NCBI GenBank assembly: GCA_031291415.1
Contig: JARLJB010000054.1
Coordinates: 1 to 44,565 of the forward strand
Length of the DNA stretch: 44,565 bases
Reading direction: 5' to 3'
Source of the DNA: Telmatospirillum sp.
GTDB taxonomy: Bacteria > Pseudomonadota > Alphaproteobacteria > Rhodospirillales > Magnetospirillaceae
Under the pieces are notes generated by a model, which was not told the DNA's origin, did not search any database, and worked only from the letters and a program-made list of their open reading frames with translations. Numbering within the stretch: position 1 is the stretch's first letter; each line of letters opens with the position of its first letter. Shown here one piece after another: positions 1-8,481 of the stretch. Position numbers and translations under genes: made by a program.

Positions 1-18
1 GCGCCACAACCAGAAGGG

Positions 19-138
19 TGGCCGGAATGCGATCGGAATCGATGGCCGGAATCAAATCGGAATGGGTGGCCGGATTGGCGTCGGAATCAGTGGCCGGAAT
101 CAAATCGGATTAGGTGGCCGGAATGAATCGGATTTCGC
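19..138. repeat. Five 24-bp tandem repeats (TGGCCGGAAT...TCGGAAT)
   Basis: The block TGGCCGGAAT (or TGGCCGGATT) starts at 19, 43, 67, 91 and 115, an exact 24-bp period. Each unit carries a second block, TCGGAAT or TCGGATT, at 33, 57, 81, 105 and 128. Variable bases lie between the two blocks. Short multi-copy repeats of this kind are known at the ends of IS21-family elements, where they bind transposase. That assignment is an inference, because no transposase is visible in the window. Confidence 0.75.
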
Positions 139-202
139 ACCCTACCGAATTTCGCGGTCGGGGCGGCTCGCCGTGCGGTCGCAACCCGACAACCGCTGAC
201 CA

Positions 203-246
203 TTTCCGCGAAAACCCTCTCCTTGTGGCGAGGGTTTTCGCGGAAA
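203..246. terminator. 16-bp perfect hairpin, possible bidirectional terminator
   Basis: TTTCCGCGAAAACCCT (203-218) pairs perfectly with AGGGTTTTCGCGGAAA (231-246) around a 12-base loop. The outer ends of the arms are A/T rich, so it could terminate transcription in either direction. It separates the tandem repeats from padC, consistent with insulating padC from upstream transcription. There is no long T-run beyond the stem. Confidence 0.5.
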
Positions 247-371
247 GGAAGACGCTAACGCATCTGATTTTTCGATCGATATCGTCCAATATATGCGCTT
301 TTTAATTCGTCGGACTGATCTATCGTCAGGGACAACGGCGCCGACCTCCCTCAAACAGATGATAGGGTTTC

Positions 372-896
372 ATGATGTCCACCGAGAATTACGAATCGAC
401 CAAGCCGGAGACTCTGGCGCGGTTTGTCGGCAAGCATTTCATCTATACTTATGACAATGGCTGGCAGTACGAACTGTACGTCAAGGACGACCGCACGATC
501 GATTATCGCATCCATAGCGGCATGGTTGGCGGTCGCTGGGTGAAAGATCAAAAGGCTCACATCGTCCGGTTGTCCGATGACGTGTTCAAGATTTCATGGG
601 ACGAACCGACGGGAACCTCGGTCAGCCTTGCAATGAATCTGGCGGAACGCCGAGTGCATGGCGTCATCTTCTTTCCGCAATGGATCGCCCTCAATCCCGG
701 CAAGACGGTCTGTTTCCAGAACGAGCATCTTGCCCTGATGCAGCAATATCGTGATGCCGGCCCGACCTATCCCAAACTGGTGATCGACGAATTCGCGCAA
801 ATCACCTTCCAGGAGGATTGCGGGGCCGGCGACGATGCGCTGATCGCCTGTGGCCCCGCCCAATTGCCGGACGGATATGCCAGCCGGAGAAACTGA
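372..896 (+). CDS. padC: Phenolic acid decarboxylase
   Basis: Non-oxidative decarboxylase of hydroxycinnamic acids (p-coumarate, ferulate, caffeate) to vinylphenols, a cytosolic detoxification enzyme. The 174-aa length fits the family. The core from about residue 18 to the C-terminal GYASRRN is strongly family-like, including FIYTYDNGWQYELYV, DYRIHSGMVGGRWVKDQKAH and FFPQW. Residues matching the Bacillus enzyme's catalytic Tyr11, Tyr13, Arg41 and Glu64 appear here as Tyr25, Tyr27, Arg55 and Glu78, a constant offset of 14. Tandem ATGs lie at 372 and 375 behind a weak AGGG, so the start may be one codon later. The gene converges on a LysR gene 12 bp away. No PadR-type regulator is present nearby, so regulation by the LysR protein is only a possibility. 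Confidence 0.95.
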   Translation: MMSTENYESTKPETLARFVGKHFIYTYDNGWQYELYVKDDRTIDYRIHSGMVGGRWVKDQKAHIVRLSDDVFKISWDEPTGTSVSLAMNLAERRVHGVIFFPQWIALNPGKTVCFQNEHLALMQQYRDAGPTYPKLVIDEFAQITFQEDCGAGDDALIACGPAQLPDGYASRRN

Positions 897-908
897 GGGC
901 CGTTGCTG

Positions 909-1784
909 TCACGCCTGCGAGATCAGCACCGCCAAGGCCCGCACCACCGGTCCGGCTCGCTTAGGATCGGCGTGGATCAGATAAAGCGGAATCGTCCGGA
1001 CGAGTCCCGGGCCCAATCTGATCGGCAACAGACTGCCGTCATCCAATTGGCCCTCGATCATGTGCTTCGGCAACCAGCCGAAGCACATGCCGCTGCTGAC
1101 GGCGGCAATCGCGGCTTCGATGCTGTTGACCGTCCAGTGTTGGCGGGCGCGATCGGACACTTTGCTGTCGACCATCGGCATGACCCTATCGTGAATGGTC
1201 ACCAGAAGATGCCGCGACAGGTCTCCCATCGTCCGTTCGGAGGCACTGTCGGCCAGCAGGGGATGACCCGGACTGGCGACCGCCATCAATTCGACATCCA
1301 GCAGATGCTGGCTGAGATAGTCTCCCGGTTCGTGCGTGGCGACGCAGAGATCGGCCGCTCCGGTGGAAAAGACCTCATCGGGGTCGATGCGGACCACCTC
1401 TTTCAGATCCAGCCGTGTATGCCGGTGGGCGTGGCGGAAAGCCGACAGCGCGGCGAACAGACGGGGCTTCGGATAGATGCTGTCGACGGCCAATCGCAGG
1501 CGAGGTTCGTCACCGCGGGCAAGCGCCGCGGCCCGTTCTTCCAGAATGGCCAATTCCTCGATCAACGGTGCGGCATCTTCAAGCAGCGCGCGGCCCGCCT
1601 CGGTCAGCTGGGCCCGGCGCCCCTCAATGCGCAGCAGGGGCAAGCCAAGCCGTTCCTGCAACTGGGCGACGGCGTAGCTCACCGATGACTGGCTGCGGTT
1701 CAGTTCCCGGGCGGCCTGGGCGAAGCCGCCCTTGGCCACAATGGTCTCCAGAACCTGCCATTGCTCGATCGTCGTGCGAAGCAT
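909..1784 (-). CDS. LysR-family transcriptional regulator
   Basis: A 291-aa one-component regulator. The N-terminal winged helix-turn-helix spans about residues 1-60 (GGFAQAARELNRSQSSVSYAVAQL, seen as GGFAQAARELNRSQSSVSYA onward), followed by a linker helix. A periplasmic-binding-like effector domain occupies about 88-290. Length is typical. It runs tail-to-tail with padC rather than divergently from it, so its usual target would be its own upstream region (1785-2084) or the membrane-protein gene beyond. The effector cannot be told from sequence. An aromatic acid sensor role is a guess from the padC neighbour only. Confidence 0.9.
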   Translation of the reverse strand: MLRTTIEQWQVLETIVAKGGFAQAARELNRSQSSVSYAVAQLQERLGLPLLRIEGRRAQLTEAGRALLEDAAPLIEELAILEERAAALARGDEPRLRLAVDSIYPKPRLFAALSAFRHAHRHTRLDLKEVVRIDPDEVFSTGAADLCVATHEPGDYLSQHLLDVELMAVASPGHPLLADSASERTMGDLSRHLLVTIHDRVMPMVDSKVSDRARQHWTVNSIEAAIAAVSSGMCFGWLPKHMIEGQLDDGSLLPIRLGPGLVRTIPLYLIHADPKRAGPVVRALAVLISQA

Positions 1785-2084
1785 GCTTTACGGTATCGGA
1801 TTATCCTTGGCGACACACCATGGTTTGGCGATGTGTATCGCTCGACAGGCAAAATCCAACGGATTCTCGATTGCGTGGCGCGACGCCGGAGGACAGCCGG
1901 TCAGAGACGCATTGGCAGACGGCGACGCTCCCGGTACGATCCGCATCGCCGGCGATCCTATCGGTCGCATTACGTAAGGTGAGCCAATTTGCTTTCTTTT
2001 TCTCGTGTCGTGAGCGCCATCTTTCGGAACCATCGCGTCGATAAAATCATCACCCATGGTGGTGGCAACCTCAGTCCAACAGAA

Positions 2085-3593
2085 ATGATCGCTGAGACCA
2101 AACCACTTGGTGGTGACCGTCTGGTCACTTATGGCGCCATCGTGCTTGTTGCCCTCTACCTGTTTCGGTATCTGGGCTTTCCTGATCTGCCCGGCAATGT
2201 CAGCGCCAACCCGATGGGGTGGTGGGGGTGGTTTGATCAGTCGAAGACTCTCGAATCGGCGCACGCGTTCGCGCATGGCGACCTTTCCGCCGGCCATCAT
2301 TGGTATCCGCTGGGGTACGCGCTGACCGGCGCTCTGTTTGAGCGGCTGATGCCGATGCATGCGTTCTTCGCGGTCAATGTGGCATCTCTGCTGGCGGTCT
2401 ACTGGGCGTTTCTCGCCGTCTGCCGCAGGCTGGCCATTTCAACTGGTTGGTCCATCGTCATCTTCTATCTCGCGGTTGCCGTCGATTATCAGTTGTTCGC
2501 CCAGTGGATTATCCCATGGAACACAACGCCGGTGGCGGCGCTCATGTGGCTTTTGTTGGCAAATGTCGCCGCCTACTGGGACGGAGAACGCCGTCCGCTG
2601 TTGATCGGCCTGTTGGCCGGCGCGGTTCCCGTCTTTCGCCCCGTCGAACTTGCCGTCGTCGCACCATGTCTGCTGGCGGTCCTGGTCATCGCGGTGCGTC
2701 GAGGCTGGACATGGCGTTCCGATGTGTTGCGGATCGCCATCGGGTTCTCGCTTCCCGTCACATGCTATCTGCTGGCGCATCTCTGCATCTATGGGCCGCA
2801 GGCCAGCGACTACATGCGGCTGTCGCGCGGATTGGGCTTCTCCGCGCATGGTCTTGTCTGGAAAGCATATGTGATTCTGGTTGAGCCGCGCGCCTGGTTC
2901 CATGGCGGCGAAGGCCTGCTGCATCATGTTCCCTGGATGGCGCTTGGGATCGCCGGCTTGATCCTCGCTTTCGTCAGAGGCGGTTTGCGCCTGATTCTGG
3001 CTGTTGTTGTCCTTTGCCACGCCGTGACTTATCTGTGTTACGTCGATTTCTTGCCGAGTGGACTTTGGCGTTACTATCTCGTCCATTATTGGACCTGGGT
3101 ATTACCAGCATATGGGGCGTTGGGATTTCTGCTGTTGCGCGAACTGGCCCGTCCGGTGACAGCCTCGGAAAGGCGCCTTGCCGGTGTCGCGCTGGCGGTC
3201 ACGGTTGCCATTCTCTGTGTCGAGATAAAGCCGGTTCCGGCGACCAGCCGGACCGCCTTCGCCGTCGACTTTTCGGGACCGCCGCCGGCATTCAGCTCTG
3301 GCTATTTTGATCCCTGGCAACTGCGCGACGACACCGGGATTCTTCGCAACGTCGGCGATGTCCGCGGGTCGGCTGCACCCTTTGGGCTGCGCGTGTTTTC
3401 AATCCGGAGCCAGTTCTCTGGGGATGTCTCTTGGGTGGAGGATCATCCGTTTCCCGCCGCGGTTTCGGCGCATCCCGTCGCCCGCTGGGATGCCGTTCCG
3501 CGTCTCGGATATCCGTGTTGGGTGCCATTCCTCCATTGCGCCTATTCCGGGACGGACGCCAGGTTCCTGGCGCCGTTCCCGGACAAGTCGTAA
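2085..3593 (+). CDS. Polytopic membrane protein, unknown function
   Basis: About 502 aa with roughly ten hydrophobic helices between residues 15 and 385, ending in a soluble tail of about 110 residues rich in Pro, Phe and Trp. The general shape (many helices, aromatic-rich loops such as HHWYPLGYA and IPWNTTP) resembles GT-C-type lipid-linked-sugar glycosyltransferases, but no diagnostic DE/DD loop motif is evident, so no function is assigned. The start is uncertain. An in-frame TTG at 1989 has an AAGGTGAG five bases upstream, while ATG 2085 lacks a good ribosome site. The codons in between have low G/C at third positions, unlike the rest of the gene, so I prefer 2085. It converges on the DUF815 gene, 36 bp away. 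Confidence 0.75.
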   Translation: MIAETKPLGGDRLVTYGAIVLVALYLFRYLGFPDLPGNVSANPMGWWGWFDQSKTLESAHAFAHGDLSAGHHWYPLGYALTGALFERLMPMHAFFAVNVASLLAVYWAFLAVCRRLAISTGWSIVIFYLAVAVDYQLFAQWIIPWNTTPVAALMWLLLANVAAYWDGERRPLLIGLLAGAVPVFRPVELAVVAPCLLAVLVIAVRRGWTWRSDVLRIAIGFSLPVTCYLLAHLCIYGPQASDYMRLSRGLGFSAHGLVWKAYVILVEPRAWFHGGEGLLHHVPWMALGIAGLILAFVRGGLRLILAVVVLCHAVTYLCYVDFLPSGLWRYYLVHYWTWVLPAYGALGFLLLRELARPVTASERRLAGVALAVTVAILCVEIKPVPATSRTAFAVDFSGPPPAFSSGYFDPWQLRDDTGILRNVGDVRGSAAPFGLRVFSIRSQFSGDVSWVEDHPFPAAVSAHPVARWDAVPRLGYPCWVPFLHCAYSGTDARFLAPFPDKS

Positions 3594-3629
3594 CCATATC
3601 CACAGCTCGACGACCGGGCGCCGTGAATC

Positions 3630-4490
3630 TTACCCGAGCGTCTTGCCCAATCGTCCCGCCAGATCCTGGATGAATTGCCAGGCGACGCGGCCCGAGCGGG
3701 CGCCACGGCCCATCGACCATTCGAGAGCCTGCGCGTGGAGATCGGGGGTGGCGATGGGCAGACCGAACGCCTCGGCATAACCTTCGATGATGGCAAAGAA
3801 GGTTGCCTGGTCGAGATTGTGAAATCCCAGCCAAAGGCCGAAGCGATCCGACAACGAGACTTTCTCTTCGGTGGTCTCGCCCGGGTGGATGGCGGTCGAT
3901 CGTTCGTTTTCGATCATGTCGCGCGACATCAAATGACGGCGGTTCGAGGTGGCGTAGAAAACCACATTGGTCGGACGCCCTTCGACGCCCCCCTCCAAGA
4001 CCGCCTTTAAGGATTTGTAGCTTTCATCGGCCGTATCGAACGACAGATCGTCGCAGAACAGCAAAACGTGCCGCGAACTGCTGCGCAGTAGGGTCAGCAG
4101 GCGGGGCAGGGTGGGAATATCCTCGCGATGGATCTCGACCAGGGCCAGGATGTGCGGCAATTCTTCGTTGATGGCGGCATGAACGGCCTTGACCAGCGAC
4201 GATTTGCCGGTGCCGCGCGCCCCCCAAAGAAGGGCGTTGTTGGCGGGCAGTCCTTTGGCGAAGCGCCGCGTATTTTCCAGCAAAGTCTCCCGCTGCGTCT
4301 CGATGCCCTTCAACAGGGATACCTCGATCCGGTTGACCTTATGAACCGGTTCCAGGCCCTCGGGTTGCGCATGCCAGATGAAAGCGTCGGCTTCGTCGAG
4401 TTGGGTCGCCCGGGGGGGCGGCGGGGCGAGCCGCTCAAGGGCGTCAGCGATGCGCTTGAGCTGGGTGAAAGTATCGGAATTGTCATTCAT
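3630..4490 (-). CDS. DUF815-family AAA+ ATPase
   Basis: Cytosolic P-loop ATPase of about 286 aa. Walker A is seen as WGARGTGKSS, a Walker B-like strand as LLFCDDLSFD, and sensor-type residues in VVFYATSNRRHLMSRD. The family is widespread in alphaproteobacteria and its cellular role is unresolved. ATG 4490 (MNDNSDTFTQLKRIADALE) matches the usual family N-terminus. An upstream ATG at 4613 would add 41 poorly conserved-looking residues. From memory, this gene often sits directly beside yajC in related genomes, whereas here about 10 kb of signalling and ABC-transporter genes lies between. It is divergent from the HD-GYP operon. Confidence 0.85.
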   Translation of the reverse strand: MNDNSDTFTQLKRIADALERLAPPPPRATQLDEADAFIWHAQPEGLEPVHKVNRIEVSLLKGIETQRETLLENTRRFAKGLPANNALLWGARGTGKSSLVKAVHAAINEELPHILALVEIHREDIPTLPRLLTLLRSSSRHVLLFCDDLSFDTADESYKSLKAVLEGGVEGRPTNVVFYATSNRRHLMSRDMIENERSTAIHPGETTEEKVSLSDRFGLWLGFHNLDQATFFAIIEGYAEAFGLPIATPDLHAQALEWSMGRGARSGRVAWQFIQDLAGRLGKTLG

Positions 4491-4615
4491 GAAGTCGAAA
4501 TTAGCACGAGGTCTGCCCTGGTCAAGAGAGTGCGGCCTTCGTTCGAGCGGATTCTCTGCCGCGACCCGGCCGGCAAGTTTCGCTGCCCTGTTCTGAAAAG
4601 TAGCAAAACGCATAA

Positions 4616-4645
4616 GATGATAACCTTTGGGTTGAGTTTATCATC
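4616..4645. promoter_or_regulatory. Inverted repeat in divergent promoter region
   Basis: GATGATAA (4616-4623) and TTATCATC (4638-4645) are perfect 8-bp inverted arms with a 14-bp spacer. They lie between the divergent DUF815 and HD-GYP genes. An operator for a dimeric regulator is plausible. No matching regulator was identified. Confidence 0.35.
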
Positions 4646-4725
4646 CCAGATGGGTCATTCTGATGGCTGCTCGTGGGCCAGCTCAAAGGATCGAGAAACG
4701 CCCGCGAAACCCGAAGGGAGCGGCT

Positions 4726-5910
4726 ATGCGGACGGCGACTCCTCAGACGATTTTAATCGTCGACGATTCACCGGAAAATCTTACAGTTCTCGGTGAGCTG
4801 CTGCAGCCGCTTTATGAGGTGCGCGCTGCGACGTCGGGCCCGAGAGCCTTGCAGATCGTCGCGACCCCGCCCCGTCCAGACTTGATTCTGCTCGACGTGA
4901 TGATGCCGGGCATGGATGGTCACCAGGTTTTCGAGCGCCTGCGGGCCGATCCCGCGACCGGTGACATTCCCGTCATCTTCGTCACCGGCATGAACAGCAC
5001 CGAGGCCGAGATGCAAGGGCTCAAAGCCGGCGCGGTGGATTACATCACCAAGCCCATCGTTCCGCCGATCGTGCTGGCCCGCGTCCACACCCAATTGGAG
5101 CTGAAACAGGCGAGAGACTGGTTGCGCGACGAGAATAGCTACCTGGAAGCCGAAGTCGCCCGTCGCATGGCCGAAAACGAGTTGATTCAGGAAGTGAGCA
5201 TCCGGGCCCTGGCTCATCTGGCCGAAACAAGGGACCGGGAAACCGGTAATCACATCTTGCGAACCCAGGGCTATGTGCAGCTGCTGGCCATCGGTCTCAG
5301 GACGTTGCCACGGTTTTTGCACTCGTTAACCGAGCGTTATATCGAGCTGCTGGCCCGCTCGGCACCGTTGCACGACATCGGCAAGGTCGGCATCCCCGAT
5401 GCCATCTTGCAGAAACCCGGCCCTTTGACCGCGGATGAATGGGACATCATGAAGACCCATGCCGCTCTTGGCAGCGACGCGATCGATCTTGCCGAGCGCG
5501 ATGCCGTCAAGCATGTCGACTTTCTTACCTTGGCCAAGGAAATCGCCCGCTGGCATCACGAAAAATGGGACGGCAGCGGTTATCCCGATGGCCTGGCGGG
5601 CGACGCAATTCCGGTTTCCGCCCGGATCATGGCGCTCGCCGATGTCTTCGACGCCCTTATCACAAGACGGGTTTACAAACCGCCGATGTCCTACGACGAC
5701 GCTCGCAACGTCATCGCGGCGGGGCGCGGCCGGCATTTCGATCCGGACATGGTGGACACGTTCCTTGCCCACTACGGCGCCTTTTGCGGTGTCGCCGACC
5801 GCTACCGCGACCCTCCCCACAGTCACAGCGGCAGTAGCGATCGTCGGTCCGGCGTACCGATTGCGCCCTTGGGGCAAGAGCGCTGTCAGCCCGGTTGTCC
5901 TGGTGTTTGA
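4726..5910 (+). CDS. Response regulator with HD-GYP c-di-GMP phosphodiesterase output
   Basis: A 394-aa cytosolic protein predicted to hydrolyse cyclic di-GMP when its receiver is phosphorylated. The receiver (about 8-125) has the acidic pair in VDDS, phosphoacceptor Asp57 (LILLDVMMPGMDG) and Lys in ITKP. A coiled linker follows at about 125-165. The HD-GYP domain has His216-Asp217 (HDIGKVGIPD), HHEKWDGSGYPDGL with the GYP at 285-287, and ARIMALADVFDAL. All metal-binding motif segments are present, so it should be active. ATG 4726 is chosen because GAAGGGAG lies at 4713-4720. It is the first gene of an operon with two hybrid kinases (33 bp to the next gene), which are its likely phosphodonors. 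Confidence 0.93.
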   Translation: MRTATPQTILIVDDSPENLTVLGELLQPLYEVRAATSGPRALQIVATPPRPDLILLDVMMPGMDGHQVFERLRADPATGDIPVIFVTGMNSTEAEMQGLKAGAVDYITKPIVPPIVLARVHTQLELKQARDWLRDENSYLEAEVARRMAENELIQEVSIRALAHLAETRDRETGNHILRTQGYVQLLAIGLRTLPRFLHSLTERYIELLARSAPLHDIGKVGIPDAILQKPGPLTADEWDIMKTHAALGSDAIDLAERDAVKHVDFLTLAKEIARWHHEKWDGSGYPDGLAGDAIPVSARIMALADVFDALITRRVYKPPMSYDDARNVIAAGRGRHFDPDMVDTFLAHYGAFCGVADRYRDPPHSHSGSSDRRSGVPIAPLGQERCQPGCPGV

Positions 5911-5943
5911 AACGTTTGGGCGCTCGAAAGAAGGTGAGGAAAA

Positions 5944-8481
5944 ATGAAACCGCGCCTCGTTCTGGCCGTCCTGCTTCCTTTCCTGGCGTTGGGTTTGCAG
6001 TGGGTGGCATGGGCCTGGATCCGGCCGTTCGTCTGGTTTCTGTTCTTCCCCGCCGTGTTTTTCAGCGCCCGGTTTTCCGGTTTCTGGGGTGGCGTTCTCA
6101 GTACGATCCTCAGTACCGTGATCGTCATCTTCTTTTTTATACCACCGCAGTTGAGTTGGAAAATCGACAACCCAGCCAACTTGTATTCGGTCGGCCTGTT
6201 CCTGGTTATGGGAGGACTGTTCAGTGACAGTCAGGGGCGTTTGCGCCAGGCCCGGGAAAAGATCGCCAGGGCTTTGAACGAATCCGAAAGAGCCAACGAG
6301 AAGATCGCCGAGCTTTATCACAAGAGCTTGGAACTCGATGAGCTGAAAACCCAGTTCTTTGCCAATGTCAGTCATGAATTGCGAACACCTTTGACGTTGA
6401 TCATGAGCCCATTGGCACGTCGTGTGAACGGTTCCGATTTGCCCGAGGAGATCCGTCGCGAGGACGTGATGATGCTTCGCAACGCTCGACTCCTGCACCG
6501 TCATGTCAGCGATCTTCTCGACATCGCCAAACTGGAATCGGGGCAGATGAGCGGACAATACGCGCGTCTGGACATCGGCGGGCTGGTCCGGGCGCTGGTG
6601 TCGCAGTTCGACAGCTTGGCCAAGGACCGCAAGATCGATTATCGCTACGACGGCGTGTCGGCACTGCAGATCGAGGCGGATGGAGAAAAGGTGCAACGAA
6701 TTCTCCTCAATCTTCTATCGAACGCCTTCAAGTTCACTCCCGAAAATGGGCGGATCACCGTGCGTCTGCGGCAAGCGAGCGATATGGCGGTCATCGAGGT
6801 ACAAGACGACGGACCGGGCGTGCCTGCCGATCAGCGCGAGAGGATATTCGAGCGGTTCTGTCAAGTGGACGGCGGCGCCCAACGGCGGTTTGGCGGTACC
6901 GGTCTCGGGCTGACAATCGTCAAGGAATTCACCGAGTTGCATGGCGGCGATGTCCGGGTTTTGGAGGCACCTGGGGGCGGCGCTCTGTTCGTCGTCCAGC
7001 TTCCTTTGCAGGCGCCGCCCGGTGTTACGGTAAGCGATGGCGCCGTCCGATTCGATTTGGATCGGCAGATCGTCGAGGAACTGCAGCCGGCGGCGCGGGA
7101 GGTGGCGTCTCGGGATCCGGCCGGATTTTCTGCCGACACACCGCTCGTGCTGGTGGTCGAGGACAACGTCGACATGAATGCGTTCGTCGCCGATTCCTTG
7201 CGTCAGTATTACCGGGTCGCCTGCGCTTTCGATGGTCGCGAGGGATTGGAGCGCGCATTGGCGTTGCATCCGGACCTGATCCTCAGCGACGTGATGATGC
7301 CGAACATGAGCGGGGATCAAATGGTGCGGGAGTTGCGCCGGCAGAAGATCCTGGCGGATATACCGGTACTCATGCTGACGGCCAAGACCGACGACACATT
7401 GCGCGTCAGCATGTTCGAGAGCGGAGTACAGGGTTACATCAGCAAGCCGTTCGTCGTCGAGGAAATGCTGGCGCGGGTCGGCGGATTGATCAAGGGGCGC
7501 AAACAGGTCGAAGCGGAATTGCGTTCAAGCGAACTGACCTATCGTTCGCTGTTCGAGAATATGATGAACGGTTACGCCCATTGCCTCATGCTGTTCGAAG
7601 ATGGAAAACCTCGCGATTTTATCTATCTCGACGTCAATGAGGCCTTTGAGACCCAGACCGGGTTGAAGGATGTCGTCGGTCGTCGGGCCAGCGACGTCAT
7701 TCCGGGTATTCGCGAGGCTGATCCGGGGCTTCTTGAGTCCTATGGCCGGGTGGCGATGGGGGGAGCGCCGGAACGCTTCGAAACATATGTCGAGACCCTC
7801 GGCATGTGGTTTTCGATCTCGGTGTACAGTCCCCGGCATGATCATTTCGTTGCCCTGTTCGACGTCATCACCGAACGCAAGACGGCCGAGGAACAGCTCA
7901 TGGTCAGCGAGGAGCGCCTTCAACTGGCTCTCGATGCGACTGGCGACGGCCTGTGGGACTGGAACCTGCGTCGCGGCACTGCCTTTCTGACACAGCACTG
8001 TCGCGAGATGACCGGCTATGATCTGGCGGGTGACGAAACACCGGGGTTCGATTTTTTCACGCGCACGGTTCATCCCGACGATCTGTCGCAGGTGCTGGCA
8101 AATCTGGATGCGCATCTGCAGGGAAAAATCCCGACCAGCGAGTTCGACTATCGTCTCCCCACTCCTTCGGGTGAAATCAAATGGATGCGGGGCAGGGGAC
8201 GGGTTGTCGAGCGTGACGCCAGCGGAGCTGCGCTGCGAATGGTCGGCACCATCACGGATATCAGCATTGCCAAAGCGGCTGAAGACGCGTTGCGCTGCCA
8301 AACCGAGGAGCTGGCTGAGCGTAATGCGGAACTTGAGCGCTTCAACCGTGCCACGGTGGGTCGCGAACTCGACATGATCGCGTTGAAACAACAGATCAAT
8401 GATCTGTCGCGGCAACTTGGTCGTGAACCGCCATATCCCTTGCCCTGTGTCAATTCGCAAATTTCCGGCACGCCGTCATGA
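5944..8481 (+). CDS. Hybrid sensor histidine kinase: membrane domain, HisKA, HATPase, REC, two PAS
   Basis: An 845-aa inner-membrane kinase. Residues 1-95 hold about four short membrane helices in a KdpD-like (DUF4118) arrangement, including [11 protein letters not shown] coiled coil (98-130) leads to HisKA with His144 ([10 protein letters not shown]) and an HATPase domain (about 235-350; [17 protein letters not shown]). A receiver follows with phosphoacceptor Asp449 ([13 protein letters not shown]). Two PAS domains (about 520-640 and 650-765) and a C-terminal coiled coil (765-815) come after the receiver, an order opposite to the usual PAS-first layout. Start ATG 5944 follows GGTGAGG. The last four bases overlap the next gene's ATG (ATGA), implying translational coupling. 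Confidence 0.92.
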   Translation: MKPRLVLAVLLPFLALGLQWVAWAWIRPFVWFLFFPAVFFSARFSGFWGGVLSTILSTVIVIFFFIPPQLSWKIDNPANLYSVGLFLVMGGLFSDSQGRLRQAREKIARALNESERANEKIAELYHKSLELDELKTQFFANVSHELRTPLTLIMSPLARRVNGSDLPEEIRREDVMMLRNARLLHRHVSDLLDIAKLESGQMSGQYARLDIGGLVRALVSQFDSLAKDRKIDYRYDGVSALQIEADGEKVQRILLNLLSNAFKFTPENGRITVRLRQASDMAVIEVQDDGPGVPADQRERIFERFCQVDGGAQRRFGGTGLGLTIVKEFTELHGGDVRVLEAPGGGALFVVQLPLQAPPGVTVSDGAVRFDLDRQIVEELQPAAREVASRDPAGFSADTPLVLVVEDNVDMNAFVADSLRQYYRVACAFDGREGLERALALHPDLILSDVMMPNMSGDQMVRELRRQKILADIPVLMLTAKTDDTLRVSMFESGVQGYISKPFVVEEMLARVGGLIKGRKQVEAELRSSELTYRSLFENMMNGYAHCLMLFEDGKPRDFIYLDVNEAFETQTGLKDVVGRRASDVIPGIREADPGLLESYGRVAMGGAPERFETYVETLGMWFSISVYSPRHDHFVALFDVITERKTAEEQLMVSEERLQLALDATGDGLWDWNLRRGTAFLTQHCREMTGYDLAGDETPGFDFFTRTVHPDDLSQVLANLDAHLQGKIPTSEFDYRLPTPSGEIKWMRGRGRVVERDASGAALRMVGTITDISIAKAAEDALRCQTEELAERNAELERFNRATVGRELDMIALKQQINDLSRQLGREPPYPLPCVNSQISGTPS

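Larger units (their letters stand above)
1..371. other. Left-edge non-genic stretch with tandem repeats and a hairpin
   Basis: No convincing gene is seen before padC. The first 138 bases are 24-bp tandem repeats, and 203-246 is a long hairpin. The rest, from about 250 to 371, is more AT-rich and should hold the padC promoter, although no clear -35/-10 pair was identified. Two reading frames stay open through the repeats (to 126 and to about 202), so the repeats could form the degenerate 3' end of a gene lying outside the window. Confidence 0.6.

Noticed and set aside
5326-6696. A 456-codon minus-strand open frame
   Set aside because: It is the shadow of the HD-GYP and first hybrid kinase genes, with His/Gln-rich composition typical of antisense frames.
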